From: Dugong dugon
Lineage: Eukaryota > Chordata > Mammalia > Sirenia > Dugongidae
Reading direction: 5' to 3'
Length of the DNA stretch: 64,000 bases
Assembly (NCBI GenBank): GCA_030035585.1
Contig: CM057469.1
Span: forward strand, 36,672,501-36,736,500
In this document: positions 34,865 to 45,745 of the stretch, in pieces
Layout: each line of letters starts with the position of its first letter
Position numbering within the stretch: position 1 is the stretch's first letter
Made by a program: the position numbers and the translations under genes
Notes under the pieces: generated by a model
Seen by the model: only the letters and a program-made list of their open reading frames with translations
What the model was told of the DNA's origin: nothing
Database searches by the model: none

Positions 34865-37800
34865 TTAGGTGCCACTGAGTAAGTTTTGACTCATAGTGAC
34901 CCTATGTACTACAGAATGAAACATTGCCTGGTCCTGTGCTATCCTCACAATCATTGTTATGCTTGAGCCCATCGTTGCAGCCACTGTGTCAGTCCATCTC
35001 ATTGAAGGTCTTCCTCTTTTTCTCCAACCCTCTGTCATGGATTGAATTATGTTACCCAAAAATATCTGTCAACTTGGCTGGGTCATGATTCCCAGTATTG
35101 TATGATTGTGTACCATTTTGTTATCTGATGTGATTTCCTTATGTGTTATAAACTCTGTCACTATGATGAAGTTATACTGTTGAGGTCCACAAGATTGGAT
35201 AGTGTCTTAGGCAATCTCTTTGGAGATATAAAAGAGAGAAGTGAGCAGAGACACGTGAGAACCTCATACCACCAAGAAAGCAGTGCCGGGAGCAGAGCAC
35301 ATCCTTTGGTCCTGAGGTTCCTGTGTAGAGAAGCTCCTAGACCAAGAGAAGACTGTTGCATCACAAGGATCTTCCTTCACAGCTGACAGAGAGAGAAAGC
35401 CTTCTCCTGGAGCTGATGCCCTAAATTTGGACTTGTAGCCTACTGGACTGTGAGAGAATAAAGTTCTCTTTGTTAAAGCCATCCACCTGTATTTCTGTTA
35501 TAGCAGCACTAGATGACTAAGGCACCCTCTAATTTACCAAGCAGGATGTCCTTCTCCAGGGACTAGTCCCTCTTGATAACATGTCCAAAGCACGTGAGAC
35601 CAAGTCTCGCCATCTTCATATCCAAGGAGAATTCCAGCTGTACTTCTTCCAAGACAGATTGGTTCGTTCTTCTGGCAGTCCATGGTGTGTTCACTGTTCT
35701 TCATCAATACCATAATTCAAAAGCATCAATTCTTCTTTGGTCTTCTTTTTTCATTGTCCAGCGTTCACATGCGTATGAGATGACTGAAAACACCATGGCT
35801 TGGGTCAGGTGCACTTTAGTCCTCAAAGTGACATCTTTGCTTTTTAACACTTTAAAGAGGTCTTTTCCAGCAGATTTGCCCAATGCAGTACGTCGGTTGA
35901 TTTCTTGACTGCTGCTTCCATGGGTGTTGATTGTGGATTCAAGTAAAATGAAGTCCTTGACAACTGCCGTATTTTCTCCATTCATCATGATGTTGTTTAT
36001 TGGTCCAGTTGTGAGGATTTTTGTTTTCTTTATGTTGAGGTGCAATCCATACTGAAGGCTGTACTCTTCGATCTTCATCAGTAAGTGCTTCAAGTCCTCT
36101 TCAGTTTCAGCAAGCAAGGTTGTGTCATCTGCATGTCACAGGTCGTTAATGAGTCATCCCCTAATCCTGATGCCATGTTGTTCTTCATATAGTCCAGCTT
36201 CTGGAATTATTTGCTCAGCATACAGATTGACTATATATGGTAAAAGGATACAGCCCTGATGCACACATTTCCTGATTTTAAACCACACAGTATCCCCTTG
36301 TTCTGTTCGAATGACTACCTCTTGGTCTATATACAGGTTTGTCATAAGCACAATTAAGTGTTCTGGAATTCTCATTCTCTGCAATGTTATCCATAATTTG
36401 TTATGTTCCACCCAGTCAAATAAAACCCAGGTAAACATCTTTCTGGTATTCTCTGCTTTCAGCCATGATCCATCTGACATCAGCAGTGATACCTCATTCC
36501 ACATACTCTTCTGAATCTGGCTTGAATTTCTGGCAAATCCCTGTCAATGTACTGCTGTAACAGCTTTTGAATGATTTTCAGCATAATTTACTTGTGTGTG
36601 ATATTAATGATATTGTCCAGTAATTTCCACATTCTGTTGGATCTCCTTTCTTTAGAATGGTCACAAATATGGATCTCTTCCAGTCGGTTGGCCAGGCAGC
36701 TGTCCTCCTAATTTCTTGGCATAGATGAGCAAGCACCTCCAGCACTGCATCTGTTTGTTGAAACATCTCAGTTGGTATTCCATCGATTCCTGGAGCCTTG
36801 TTTTTAACCAGTGCCTTCAGTGCAACTTGGACTTCTTGCTTCATTACCATTAGTTCTTGATCATATGCTACCTCCTGAAATGGTTGAACGTCGACATATT
36901 CTTTTTGGTGCAGTGACTCTGTATTCCTTCCATCTTCTTTTGATGCTTACTGCGTCATTCAGTATTTTTCCTGTAGAATTCTTCAGTATTGCAACTTGAG
37001 GCTTGAATTTTTTTTAGGTTGTTTCAGCTTGAGAAATGCTGAGCATGTTCTTCCTTTTTGGTTTTCTAACTCCAGGTCTGTGCACGTTTCATTATAATAC
37101 TTTACTTTGTCTTCTTGAGCCGCCCTATGAAATCTTCTGTTCACCTCTTCATTTTGGCTACTCTATGTTCAAGAGCAAGTTTCACAGTCTATTCTGACAT
37201 CCATTTTGATCTCTTCTTTCTTTCCTGTCTTTCTAATGACCTCTTGCGTTCTTCATGTATGATGTCCTTGATGTCATCCCACAACTCGTCTCGTCTTCAG
37301 TCATTAGTATTCAGTGCATCAAATCTATTCCTGAGATGGTCTCTAAATTCAGGTGGGATATACTCAAGGTCGTATTTTGGCTCTCGTGGACTTGCTCTAA
37401 TTCAGTTTCAGCTTGAATTCGCATATGAGCAATTGATGGATCTGTTCAGCAGTTGGCCCCTGGCCTTGTTCTGACTGATAATATTGAGCTTCTCCATCGT
37501 CTCTTTCCACAGATGTAGTCAATTTGATTTCTGTGTATTCTATCTGGCGAGGTCCACATATATAGGTGTGTTTATGTTGGTGAAAAAATGGCAATGAAGA
37601 AGTCGTTGGTCTTGCAAAATTTTAACATGTGATCTCCATCATCTTCTCTGTCACCAGGGCTATATTTTCCAACTATTGATTGTTCTTGTTTGTTTCCAGT
37701 TTTCACATTCCAATCACCAGTAATTATCACTGCATCTTGATTGCATTTTTGATCCATTTCAGACTGCAGAAGTTGGTAAAAGTCCTCAATTTCTTCATCT

Positions 37801-38275
37801 TTGGCCTTAGTGGTTGGTGCATGAATTTGATTAACAGTCGTATTAACTGGTCTTCCTTGTAGGCATATAGATTTATCCGATCACTGCTAGCACTATACTT
37901 CAGGACAGATCTTGAAATGTTCTTTTTGACAATGGATGTGACGCCATTCCTCATCAATTTGTCATTCCTAGCATAGCAGACCATCTGATTGTCTTATTTA
38001 AAATGTCCAATACCGGTCCATTTCAGCTCACTAACGCCTAGAATATCGATGTTTATGCATTCTGCCTCATTTTTGACTACTTCCAAATTTACTAGATTCA
38101 TAGTCTGTACATTCCATGTTCCAATTATTAATGGATGCTTACAGTTGTTTCTTCTCATTTTGAGTCGTGCCACACCAGCAGATGAAGGTCCTGAAAGCTT
38201 GACTCCATCCTCATTAAGGTCGACTCTACTTTGAGGAGGCAGCTGTTCCCTAGTCATATTTTGAGTGCCTTCCAA
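34865..38275 (-). pseudogene. RTE endonuclease-reverse transcriptase ORF, broken (copy 2)
   Basis: From the right: 'KHPLIIGTWNVQTMNL' near 38120, 'DILGVSELKWTGIGHFK' near 38000, and 'IITGDWNVKTGNKQEQS' near 37700 (endonuclease). The RT fingers follow, with 'NKAPGIDGIPTEMFQ' near 36790. The active-site motif is at 36124-36135 and reads HADD instead of YADD. Just downstream is 'LAETEEDLKHLLMKIEEYSL'. The C-terminal part is split by the LTR at 35033-35524 and resumes near 35030 ('GWRKRGRPSMRW'). The enzyme would be dead from stops, frame changes and the active-site change. Confidence 0.85.
35033..35524 (+). mobile_element. MaLR-like solo LTR inside RTE copy 2
   Basis: A 492-bp LTR, TG at 35033 to CA at 35524, with a 5-bp duplication ccctc at 35028-35032 and 35525-35529. 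It is the same family as 2343-6113, sharing 'gtcatgattcccagtattgt', 'cctcataccaccaagaaag', 'actgtgagagaataaa' and 'tagatgactaaggca'. The AATAAA signal is near 35457. No internal region is present, so it is a solo LTR left by recombination or a partial copy. Confidence 0.88.
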
Positions 38276-38530
38276 CCTGAGGGGCTCATTTTACGGCATT
38301 ATATCAGACAATGTTTTGCTGCTGTGCATATGGTTTTAATTGGCCAGTTTTTCAGAAATAGACTGCCAGGTCCTTTTTCCTAGTCTGTCTTAGTATGGAA
38401 GCTCTGCTGAAATCTGTCCACCAAGGGAGACCCTGCTGGTACTTGAAATACTGGTGGCAAAGCTCTGGAAGCAACACGCAAGCCACCACAGTACGACGAA
38501 GTGCCAGATGCTTGGTGGGTGTCAGTGGAT

Positions 38531-38684
38531 ACAGAAGGTTAAATCATTCGGTTTTATCTTGAAAGACTTTGAATCAGATGTTGATCATCATTAAACCAGT
38601 TGGTTTAAACATTAAACATTAAAATCATCTGGGGAAGTTAAAAGCAAAAAGGCAAATGTGAATGTGCACATTCTCATACACACA

Positions 38685-38719
<35 letters not shown>

Positions 38720-40630
38720 AGGATTCCATCCCTTGAGATTCTGATTTAACTGGTTTGGGATGAAGCCTTGGTAAGAGTATTTTAAAATAACTTTCCAGAT
38801 GCTTCTGATGCATAGCCAGTGTAGAGAGCTACAGTATTGGAGTATCTGTATACTTTGTACTCGTCTCATTTTAGGTATTTAATTTACCATAGTACTGCTT
38901 CATAGCACAGCACCATTCACATTGTGTTCTGAACAAATGGCACTTTGTCCAGAAGTGGATGATGCCTCCTGGAGTTGGCTATTGGTTATATATGTAAGTT
39001 AATGGTTTTAGTAATTACTAACATAGGACTAACAAGATTACTAATATAGGAATACACAATATGGCATTGACCTGGTATAATTCCTCTTCAGTTGCCAATG
39101 ACTGCCTTGACAGTCACTTTCTATTTAAAATGGTTCACATGTACATAATGGCCAGACTGGGGGAAAAAAAAAAAATCTGTATCCTACAGTAGCAGAACAC
39201 TCAAAAGGTCCCAGAGAAATAATGGAAGCTGTGTATGAACTGGAAAGTTGCATGGGGTTTCAGAACTGATTGGGGAATGGTCACATATAGTAAAATGGCT
39301 TTTTGATTATTGCCGATTATGGAAATGTTACAGCAAGCTTATCTCTTTAAAACAGAACAGGAAAATGCCCATGGATTATAGAAAGAAATACCTCACTAAA
39401 TACCATTAGAATAAAGAATACGTGCTACATCTATGGTGTCTCTGACTGACATGAAAAACATACTGCTAACTGTGCTTAGGGTCTTTACATTTTAATTAAT
39501 CTTCAGTGATGTAAAGTCACTGGGCTCACACAGTTTGATTTCAAGCCCATTTCTGGGGCTAAGACGAAATGTGGCTTTAGGTTGTCAGTACCATTGTATA
39601 TGCTTTATTGTGGTGCATATCAAAACAGCAGTTAATTATAGTAGTAACATTTCTGTTCTTCACCTCATTATCTCTGTCTTGCACTATTATTTTCTGTTGC
39701 TACTGGCTGTACAGCATCAGGCCTGGCACCAGTGAAGTGTGAACACAATGCCAGCACTGCATTCAGCACGAGAATAGAAAGGCAGATGGCAGATTTTACT
39801 ATTTATAGTTGGAGCCCATCTTCCTGAGGTGAGCCCTGCTGAAATGGTTCTTACCAAGAATGTTTTCGTTTATTAAAGGAATAAGGAAACGAAAGCCAAA
39901 TAAAAAGCCTCAGTCCCCAGAAGTCTGAAAGCAAATCTTTTGCTATAGATTGCAAAACAATTCCAAGTGTTGATTAGACATTTGTGAACTAGACAATTAT
40001 ATATTTTTCTCCTTACCCTCAAAATAAAGACTTCAGGTCGGCAGCATTTTTCATAGCAGAACTTAAGGAATTTATTGTTCAGTGAAGTTGTGCTGCCATA
40101 GCAACTGATGCAGAGTGAATTTTAATTATTAGAAACAAAATACATTTATGATAATAACTACTTATTTAACAGCATCAAATATATTATTTAAACTATAAAT
40201 AGTTTTTAGTTTCTCACTAATCATTTTTTGACTGCAATAGAAAGAACACAAAATAATGCTGCTTCACATTTGATTTCTTTATATTATTTTTTAAAAGATT
40301 CAGTGTTCAAAACTCCAGTAAATAGTTTATATTATTAATTAGCATGTTGAAATATTCTTTGTATTCAAAATTAAAATGGCATGTGAACAATCAAGGCCTT
40401 CTTATTCTTTAGGGATCTGATTTTACAAGCGTTTTATTCTCAAGAACATAATGAGTTGATAACTGAAGAATTTGGGTGGTCCAGATAATCTGAAATATAG
40501 TGATGAGTTAATCAATAATTGTGCCTAATAAAATTCATAGTTCACAGGAAATAAAGAACTTTATATTATAGGCTGAAGAAGTCATTTGATCCAACCGTGG
40601 TAGTAAAATAAAAGTATTTTTATTATATGT
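38531..40630. other. Single-copy DNA with a CA microsatellite
   Basis: A (CA)n tract occupies about 38677-38716. The remainder shows no transposon I can name and no gene. AT-rich segments at 38870-40620 are among the longest repeat-free stretches of the window. Confidence 0.45.
38677..38716 (+). repeat. (CA)n dinucleotide microsatellite
   Basis: A nearly pure CA run of about 40 bp with one CCCA interruption near 38688. Confidence 0.95.
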
Positions 40631-41070
40631 TGTCTTAGGCTAGGTTCTCTAGAGAAACAAAACCAGTAAAGCATATAAACATATATATAGAGAGATTTAT
40701 ATCAAGAAAGTGGTTCACATGGTTGTAGAGGCTGGAATGTCCCAAGTTCGTGGGCCATGATAGAGGCTTCTCCTGATTCATGTAGCCTCAGGAGCTGACA
40801 ATCCCAGGATCAGCATGTTGGACAGCAGGGCTCTTGCTCACAGGCTGTGAAGACTGACAAATCTCAAGATCCACGGGCAAGACGGCAGGTAAGCTGCTAA
40901 CTCGAGCTGCAAGAACTGAAGGTCTGATGAACAAGAGCCAGCTGTAGGGTCCAGAGCAAGCAAAAGCCCGTGAGCCTTGCCAGAAAGTCCACTTACATTT
41001 GATGCAGGCCACACCCCCAAGGAAACTCTCTTTCAACTGATTGGCTACTCACAGCAAATCTGTGGATGTA
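40631..41070 (-). mobile_element. ERVL/MLT2-like LTR fragment
   Basis: It begins 'tgtcttaggctaggttctct' and 'agagaaacaaaaccagta', then a short 'atatatatagagagagat', then 'tcacatggttgtagaggctg', the reverse complement of a known mammalian ERVL-type LTR 3' end. It ends near 'ttcaactgattggctactc'. The family is inferred from end sequences. A second copy lies at 42723-43690. Confidence 0.65.
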
Positions 41071-41089
41071 GTCTGATCTAATGTAGTCA

Positions 41090-41424
41090 CCTTCCATAAT
41101 GCAATCTAATGTAATGTAATCAGTCAGTCAGTTGAGATGGTACCAGTGTAGGGTGGGTCCTAAACCTAATCACTTCTGAGTTATATAAAGTGCAGCATAG
41201 ATACAGGGATGCAAGCACAGACTGGAGAAGACAGATCCATGTGAGGATCATCTACAAGCCAAAGAAGCAAAGAACACCCAGGGCAACCAACAAGGAAGGA
41301 ATCTACACATCCAAGACCCTTATTTGGACTTTTAGCCTCCAGTATTGTGAGAAAATAAATTTTGGTTCTTTAAAGCCACCCACTTGTGGTATTTCTGTTT
41401 CAGCAACACTAGGAAACTAAGACA
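41090..41424 (+). mobile_element. MaLR/MLT1-like LTR 3' part
   Basis: 'accagtgtagggtgggtcct', 'catctacaagccaaagaag', 'cctccagtattgtgagaaaa', AATAAA near 41355, then 'taaagccacccacttgtggt' and a CA end after 'ggaaactaaga'. The 5' part is missing or unrecognisable, and it abuts the ERVL-like LTR on its left. Confidence 0.65.
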
Positions 41425-41429
41425 GTAAT

Positions 41430-42480
41430 TGTGGTACTCTAGAAACAAATAAAAGATTCTATAAACTTCCAGAGAGAAAAAATAGATTTCATTTTTCTCA
41501 AAACTGGAAGCCAGAAGGCAATGGATCAGATCTTTCAAAATTCTGAGGTAAAAATATTTCCAAGCTAGAATTTTATACCCAGCAAAATTACCAAATATGA
41601 GGGCAGGCTAAAGACATACTATCTCTCTGTTTACCCTTTCTCAGGAAGCTGTTCTAGGATGTGCAGCACCAAAAGAGAGAAAAGAAAAAGAGAAAAACAC
41701 ATGAGATACAGGAAATAGAAAATGTTCCATGAGAGAGAGGTGACAGGAACCCTCAGGATGAAAAAAAGGAAAATCCTAACCTGACAGCTAAATAAGGAAT
41801 CTTCTGAGCAACCAGTTCAGATCAGAGGTCAGAAGGATCTATGAACATTTTTTCAAGAAAATGAAATTGATAGAATATTGAGAGTATTCAAATCTTTTGA
41901 GAGGACACTTATAAAACTAGGAGAGTTTTGGGTACAGAGAATACCAAACAAACAAGAAAATTATGGACCTTCGGATTGAGGGAAACTGTAGGGGAAAGGA
42001 AAAAGAAAAATAACAATTGTATATCACATGGTTCAGCTATGAATAGCTTGTATAACTATAATAGGAGAAATGTCCCATCCAGATAGATAGATAAATAAAT
42101 AACGCCATTGCCATCGAGTCAGTTCCAACTCACAGTGACCCCATGTGACAAAGTAGAATTGCCCTATAGTGTTTTCCAAGGCTGTAAATCTTTACAGATC
42201 TTTCTTCTGCGAAGCGGCTGGTGGGTTCGAACCACTGACCTTTCAGTTAACAGTCAAGTGCTTAACCACTGCACCACCAGCACTCCTATACAGATAGTAT
42301 ATTGCATATAATGGAATACTGTAAAGCAGTGAAAAGGAGTGAACCACAAGTATCTATACCCCTTAACATAAATATCACAAACAATGTTGTGTGGGAAGAG
42401 AAAGTTCATGAATACGTGCTGCTTGATACCATTTATAAAAAGTCCAGAAATATACAAAACATAGTTTTTTAAACATTCAT
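41430..42480 (+). mobile_element. HAL1 / old L1 relic, interrupted by an AfroSINE
   Basis: 'agccagaaggcaatggatca', 'ctagaattttatacccagca', 'taccctttctcaggaagctg' and 'ggatgtgcagcacc' match the HAL1 ORF1-like region seen near 9600-9800. 42290-42475 resembles an L1 3' coding or UTR stretch ('atataatggaatactgtaaa'). No reading frame survives. Confidence 0.6.
42101..42288 (-). repeat. AfroSINE, long form (copy m)
   Basis: 'attgccatcgagtcagttcc' tail, internal block present, 'ggtgggttcgaaccactgac' B-box area, and head end 'aaccactgcaccaccagcac'. Confidence 0.92.
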
Positions 42481-42693
42481 ACCAAAAAAACCCAAAAAAA
42501 CCCAAACTCATTGCTATTGAGTCGAATTCTGACTCACAGAACAGAGTAGAACTGCCCCATAAGGTTTCCAAGGCTGTAATCTTCTCAGAAGCAAACTGCT
42601 GTGTCTTTCTCCTGTGGAGCAGCTGGTGGGCTGGAACTGCTGACCCTTTGGTTGGCAGCCAAGCACTTAACCACTGTGCCACCAGAGCTCCAT
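42481..42693 (-). repeat. AfroSINE, long form (copy n)
   Basis: A-rich tail at the left (AAAAAAACCC repeated), 'ttgctattgagtcgaattct', internal block present, and head end 'aaccactgtgccaccagagc'. Confidence 0.92.
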
Positions 42694-42722
42694 TAAACAT
42701 TTATAGGATGTAATAAAACCAA

Positions 42723-42811
42723 TGTCTTAGGCTGGGCTTTCTAGAGAAGCAAAGCCAGTGAAGCATGCATCCATCCATCCATCCATCCATCCATCCATCC
42801 AGTCTCTGTCT

Positions 42812-42885
<74 letters not shown>

Positions 42886-42917
42886 CTATCTATCTATCTA
42901 TCTTCTATCTATCTATC

Positions 42918-42956
<39 letters not shown>

Positions 42957-43078
42957 ATCTATCTATCTATCTATCTATCTATCATCTATCTATCTATCAT
43001 CTATCTATCTATCTTCTATCTATCTATCTATCATCTATCTATCTATCTATCTATCATCTATCTATCTATCTATCTATC

Positions 43079-43125
<47 letters not shown>

Positions 43126-43205
43126 ATCTATCTGTCTATCTATCATCTATCTATCTATCTATCTATCTATCATCTATCATCTATCTATCTATCTATCTAT
43201 CTATC

Positions 43206-43271
<66 letters not shown>

Positions 43272-43690
43272 ATCTATCTATCTATCTATCTATCTATACC
43301 GAACCTGTTTGCCATCCAGTTGATAGAGATTTATCTCAAGGAAATGGCTCACGCGTTGTAGATGTTAGCATGTCCCAAGTCTGTGGGTCAGGCATCAGGC
43401 TAGAGCCTTCTCTGGACTCAGGTAGCTGCAGGGGCTTACAAACCTAGGATCAGCAGGTTAGATGACAGGCTGCTGGCTCACGGACTGCAGAGGCTGACAA
43501 ATCCAAGATTAGCAGGTAAGATGGCAGCTTTTGGCTCACAGGCTGCAGAGGCTGATGAATCCCAAGGCAGTTGGCTCAAGTCCCAAAAACCAGAGGTCAG
43601 ATGATGATGAGCTAGATGCAGGATCCAGAGCAAGTGAGTGAGCTTTGCCAGAATGTCCATATATATACTAGATGCAGGCTACACCCCTGA
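42723..43690 (-). mobile_element. ERVL/MLT2-like LTR fragment carrying a microsatellite
   Basis: It is the same family as 40631-41070. It starts 'tgtcttaggctgggctttct' and 'agagaagcaaagccagtgaa', then a tetranucleotide array of about 530 bp, then 'gagatttatctcaaggaaat', 'ggctcacgcgttgtagatgt' and 'tgcaggctacacccctgagg'. The array occupies the place where the sister copy has only a short AT/GA-rich run. Confidence 0.65.
42768..43298 (+). repeat. Compound tetranucleotide array (CATC)n-(TGTC)n-(TATC)n
   Basis: About eight CATC units (42768-42800) and about five TGTC units (42813-42831) lead into about 470 bp of TATC units to 43298. The TATC part is broken by recurring CATC-shifted points and occasional TTC. 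Open frames in all three plus frames encode only poly-YLSI-type repeats and are not genes. Confidence 0.98.
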
Positions 43691-43901
43691 GGAGCCCTTG
43701 TGGTGCAGTGGTTAAAGCATTCAGCTGCTAATCAAAAGGCTGACAGTTTGAACCCACCAGCTGTTTTGTGGGAGAAAGATATAGCAGTCTGCTTCTGTAA
43801 AGATTTATAGCCTTGGAACCCTTTGGAGCAGATCTACTCTGTCCTATAGGGTAACATTTGGTAGGAATCAACTCAACAGGAGTGGGTTTGGTTTTGGTTT
43901 A
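43691..43901 (+). repeat. AfroSINE, long form (copy o)
   Basis: 'gagcccttgtggtgcagtgg' head, 'gacagtttgaacccaccagc', internal block, 'ttggtaggaatcaactcaac' and a GGTTT-rich tail. It sits at the broken edge of an LTR. Confidence 0.92.
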
Positions 43902-44853
43902 ATAAAAATAAAATAAGAAGCAAGAAAATGAAAACTATAAAATTTAGAATAGTGACTAATTGCTTTTGGCTGGGAGGGAAATGGATTTTTGGCTTATGTG
44001 ACAATGTAACTCTGGCAATATACTGTATTTATTTTTCTGCAGTTTGCTTTTTTAGCTCAACATTGATAAACTTGTGGTATATTCATGTAATGGCTACAGC
44101 AGTTAAAATAAACAAGAGCTATTGACTTAGACAAATCTCAAAAATAATATGATCCTTCCTTTTTTATGAGAGTTTTTCAATAATCTAACTTGTTACATTT
44201 CATCTCATATAAATGTTCCATTTTTAAAAGTTTATTTTTGGTACTGAGTTTTAAACATAACTGTACTAACTCCTAGCTGCATTACTTCATTAGTGCCATG
44301 ATAATTTTCAAAGATGTCATGTTTTCTACCTAGTGCCTTATTCCCAGGGGAGTTTCTAACTAGTGTAAATTGATTCATTGAGGTCAAGCTAACACCATGG
44401 TAGAAAGCTGACAAAGGGCTTTTTTTTTTTTTTTCCCAGGAAAAAAACCCATGTTTTTTAATGACATTGTTAAATTTGACACCGTATGGTTGAATATTAA
44501 TTTTCCTGATCTGTTGAGTTTAAGACAACTTGTACCCATCTTTTAGATATAGCTTTAAACAGTTTTCTCCTTTGAAATTTTATTAGGCAAAATATAACTA
44601 TGTAAATTAAAAAATAAGAAATTTTTCTTATTTCCTAAAAGGAATTAAAATAAAGATCTTAAAGATTAAAGCAAACTTTTGGGGAGAATGATAGGTAAAG
44701 GGAGCAGAAATAAACCTTAGATTATTTCTTTCAGAATTATCTGGGCAGTCAATGTGATTGTTCATTCCTCTCCTAAGTGCTCTTGGGAAATTCCCCAAGA
44801 TAAAACCAGGGATCATGTGTTTACCAGAGAGAGAGGAGAGGGTTCCTGTAGAG
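43902..44853. other. AT-rich DNA, possible old LINE traces
   Basis: 43920-44140 has faint L1/HAL1-like words, but I cannot assign it firmly. No gene seen. T-run near 44420. Confidence 0.35.
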
Positions 44854-45028
44854 CAGTGGTTTTCAAACTTTAGTGTTGATTGGAATCACCTGGTGTGCTT
44901 GTTAAAATGCAGATTGCTAGGACTCACCCCCCAGAGTTTAGAAACGAGGTAGTCAGAGATTTTGCATTTTTACTAACTTCCTGGTGCTGCTGATGCTGCT
45001 GACCTGGGAACCACTTTGAGAACCACTG
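44854..45028 (+). mobile_element. MER5A-like hAT MITE
   Basis: The left end 'cagtggttttcaaactttag' is mirrored by the right end 'ccactttgagaaccactg', with 'aatcacctggtgtgcttgtt', 'aaaatgcagattgctaggac' and 'tgatgctgctgacctggg' between. The 8-bp flanks are only partly alike (ctgtagag and atgtaaat). Confidence 0.88.
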
Positions 45029-45347
45029 ATGTAAATTCATCTGCCACTCACCAGCTTGTGCCTATTTAGGATATTCATAACATTGAATTGTCAGATTTTC
45101 AAAATATTATTCATGCTTCATTTTAAGACAGCTTTCAACCATCTGTTGACTAGTAAATATTAGCCTTGTCACTAAGTAATAATATAAAATGTCTGTAGTA
45201 TGATTAGATGTTAAACCTTACTATGCTTGAAATTATATGTAAACTCTCACAGTTGAAACTGAAGTGGCTTGGATCCTAATGTGTAAAGCCACAGTGTTCT
45301 GCCTTAAATATAGCTTTTCTTATTGTAACAAATAGACTAGTGTTTAG

Positions 45348-45745
45348 GAGCTGAAGCCAGACTTCCTGGGTTTCTGGGATGGCTTTGCCTCTTTCTAGCT
45401 TTGTGAACATGGATAAGTTATTTAACCTCACTGTATCTCACTTTCTTCATCTATAAAATGGAATAATAATAGCATCTACCTATTAGGTTTGTGGAGCCCT
45501 GGCGCCACAGTGGTTAAAGCATTCGACTGCTAACCAAAAGGTCCACAGTTCGAATCCACCATCCACTCCTTGGAAACCCTGTGGGTTAGTTCTACTCTGT
45601 CCTATAGGGACACTGTGAGTTGGAATCAACTGTACGGCAATGGGTTTGGTTTGGTTTTTTATTGGGGTTGTTGTTAATATTAAATGTTGTAAAGCTTGTT
45701 ACATGTAAAGTGTAAAGAACAATGTCTGGTTTATGGTAAGCACAT
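45348..45745 (+). repeat. MIR SINE split by an AfroSINE
   Basis: Left part 45348-45491: 'ttctagctttgtgaacatgg', 'taacctcactgtatctcact' and 'catctataaaatggaataat'. Right part 45661-45745: 'taaagtgtaaagaacaatgt' and 'tttatggtaagcacatag'. The two halves are consecutive MIR sequence. Confidence 0.85.
45492..45660 (+). repeat. AfroSINE, short form (copy p)
   Basis: 'gagccctggcgccacagtgg' head, 'cacagttcgaatccaccatc', no internal 45-bp block, 'gagttggaatcaactgtacg', and a GGTTT tail. A 10-bp duplication with two mismatches flanks it (attaggtttg at 45482-45491, attggggttg at 45661-45670). Confidence 0.92.

Larger units (their letters stand above)
34846..38530 (-). mobile_element. Near full-length RTE (BovB-like) LINE, copy 2, interrupted by an LTR
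   Basis: The element is 34858-38518, bounded by a 12-bp duplication gtgtcagtggat at 34846-34857 and 38519-38530. Without the LTR insertion it is about 3.16 kb, essentially the same length and 5' end as copy 1. The 3' end (left) is the GTT-repeat tail. Coding capacity is destroyed by stops and frame changes. Confidence 0.9.

Noticed and set aside
42758-43447. Open frames of 170-229 codons of YLSI-type repeats
   Set aside because: Direct translation of a TATC microsatellite in three frames, with no flanking coding sequence.
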